34,582 bases of DNA from Puia sp. (GTDB lineage Bacteria; Bacteroidota; Bacteroidia; Chitinophagales; Chitinophagaceae): assembly GCA_031292515.1 (NCBI GenBank), contig JARLGZ010000236.1:1-34582 (forward strand), read 5' to 3'. The position numbers and the translations under genes were made by a program. A model generated the notes under the pieces. That model did no database searches. It saw only the letters and a program-made list of their open reading frames with translations, and had not been told where the DNA came from. Below, in pieces: positions 34,438-34,582 of this stretch (its first letter is position 1; every line of letters starts with the position of its first letter).

Positions 34438-34582
34438 ATTCTCCAGGTAGAGCGGTTCGTTGCCTCCCCGCTCCCCCACAGACCCGTGCGAGCAGCTTTC
34501 CTGCACACGGTTCCTCCATTTACGGTTTCGCTAATTGATAGCTGTGATAGATCCTTGGTTTTTCAAGGGGTATCCATTCCTC
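34438..34582 (-). mobile_element. group II intron, 3' end (domains V and VI); body outside the window
   Basis: On the minus strand, 34513-34481 folds as a 33-base domain V: GAACCGTGTGCAG pairs with CTGC, a two-base bulge and GCACGGGTC around a GAAA tetraloop. This is the hallmark shape of group II domain V; the usual AGC triad reads AAC here, which occurs in some bacterial classes. A second stem follows (GAGCGG at 34455-34450 with CCGCTC at 34473-34468), fitting domain VI with its branch-point A near TA. The exact 3' splice site cannot be fixed; it should fall near 34438-34448. The reverse-transcriptase ORF, if present, lies to the right of the window. Confidence 0.7.

Overview
The window looks like a chromosomal segment of a Bacteroidota bacterium, most likely a Chitinophagaceae/Sphingobacteriales-type soil or freshwater organism. 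The evidence is indirect: a TAnnTTTG-type promoter element, family types common in that phylum (AAA_14/DUF4143 ATPases, membrane-anchored winged-helix regulators, SUKH-type immunity proteins), AT-rich accessory DNA, and a complete 13-gene respiratory complex I operon with a nuoC-nuoD fusion. The species cannot be named from the sequence alone.

Layout. (1) 1-7.0 kb is an accessory region. It holds the 3' end of an IS110-family transposase, a TonB-C-like secreted protein, a SUKH/SMI1 immunity-like protein, several orphan proteins and two AAA+ ATPases with C-terminal PD-(D/E)XK-like motifs. Two near-identical 22-bp direct repeats resembling a tRNA 3' end (451 and 4983) each sit just before a hairpin and may mark integration boundaries. 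(2) 7.0-10.4 kb holds a membrane-anchored winged-helix regulator, a partly duplicated promoter/regulator-start module, short lipoprotein remnants, a secreted 190-aa protein and a five-repeat Asp-box propeller protein. (3) 10.4-13.9 kb is a redox cluster transcribed leftward (aldo/keto reductase, three fused gene fragments, NAD(P)-binding SDR) with a divergent AraC-family regulator. (4) 13.9-15.3 kb is decay: fragments of an M28-like peptidase and of a third AAA_14 ATPase around an orphan gene. (5) 15.3-17.4 kb is a leftward three-gene set (orphan, PRC-barrel, MscS channel). (6) 17.8-19.2 kb is a secreted Gly-rich protein. (7) 19.4-34.4 kb is nuoA-B-CD-E-F-G-H-I-J-K-L-M-N, visibly more GC-rich and mostly packed with overlapping stop/start codons. 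(8) The last ~145 bases carry the 3' end (domains V and VI) of a minus-strand group II intron whose body lies beyond the window.

How it works together. The nuo operon encodes a full proton-pumping NADH:quinone oxidoreductase: the NADH module (E, F, G), the quinone-binding connecting module (B, CD, I) and the membrane arm (A, H, J, K, L, M, N). Two gaps in the operon (CD-E and K-L) are filled with short degenerate tandem repeats, and several subunits carry low-complexity Ala/Pro/Thr/Ser insertions, so the locus seems prone to small repeat expansion. In the accessory half, the most distinctive theme is that all three AAA ATPase loci (two intact, one dead) have their own short repeated motif directly before the start codon. 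That is a candidate self-regulatory or self-recognition system.
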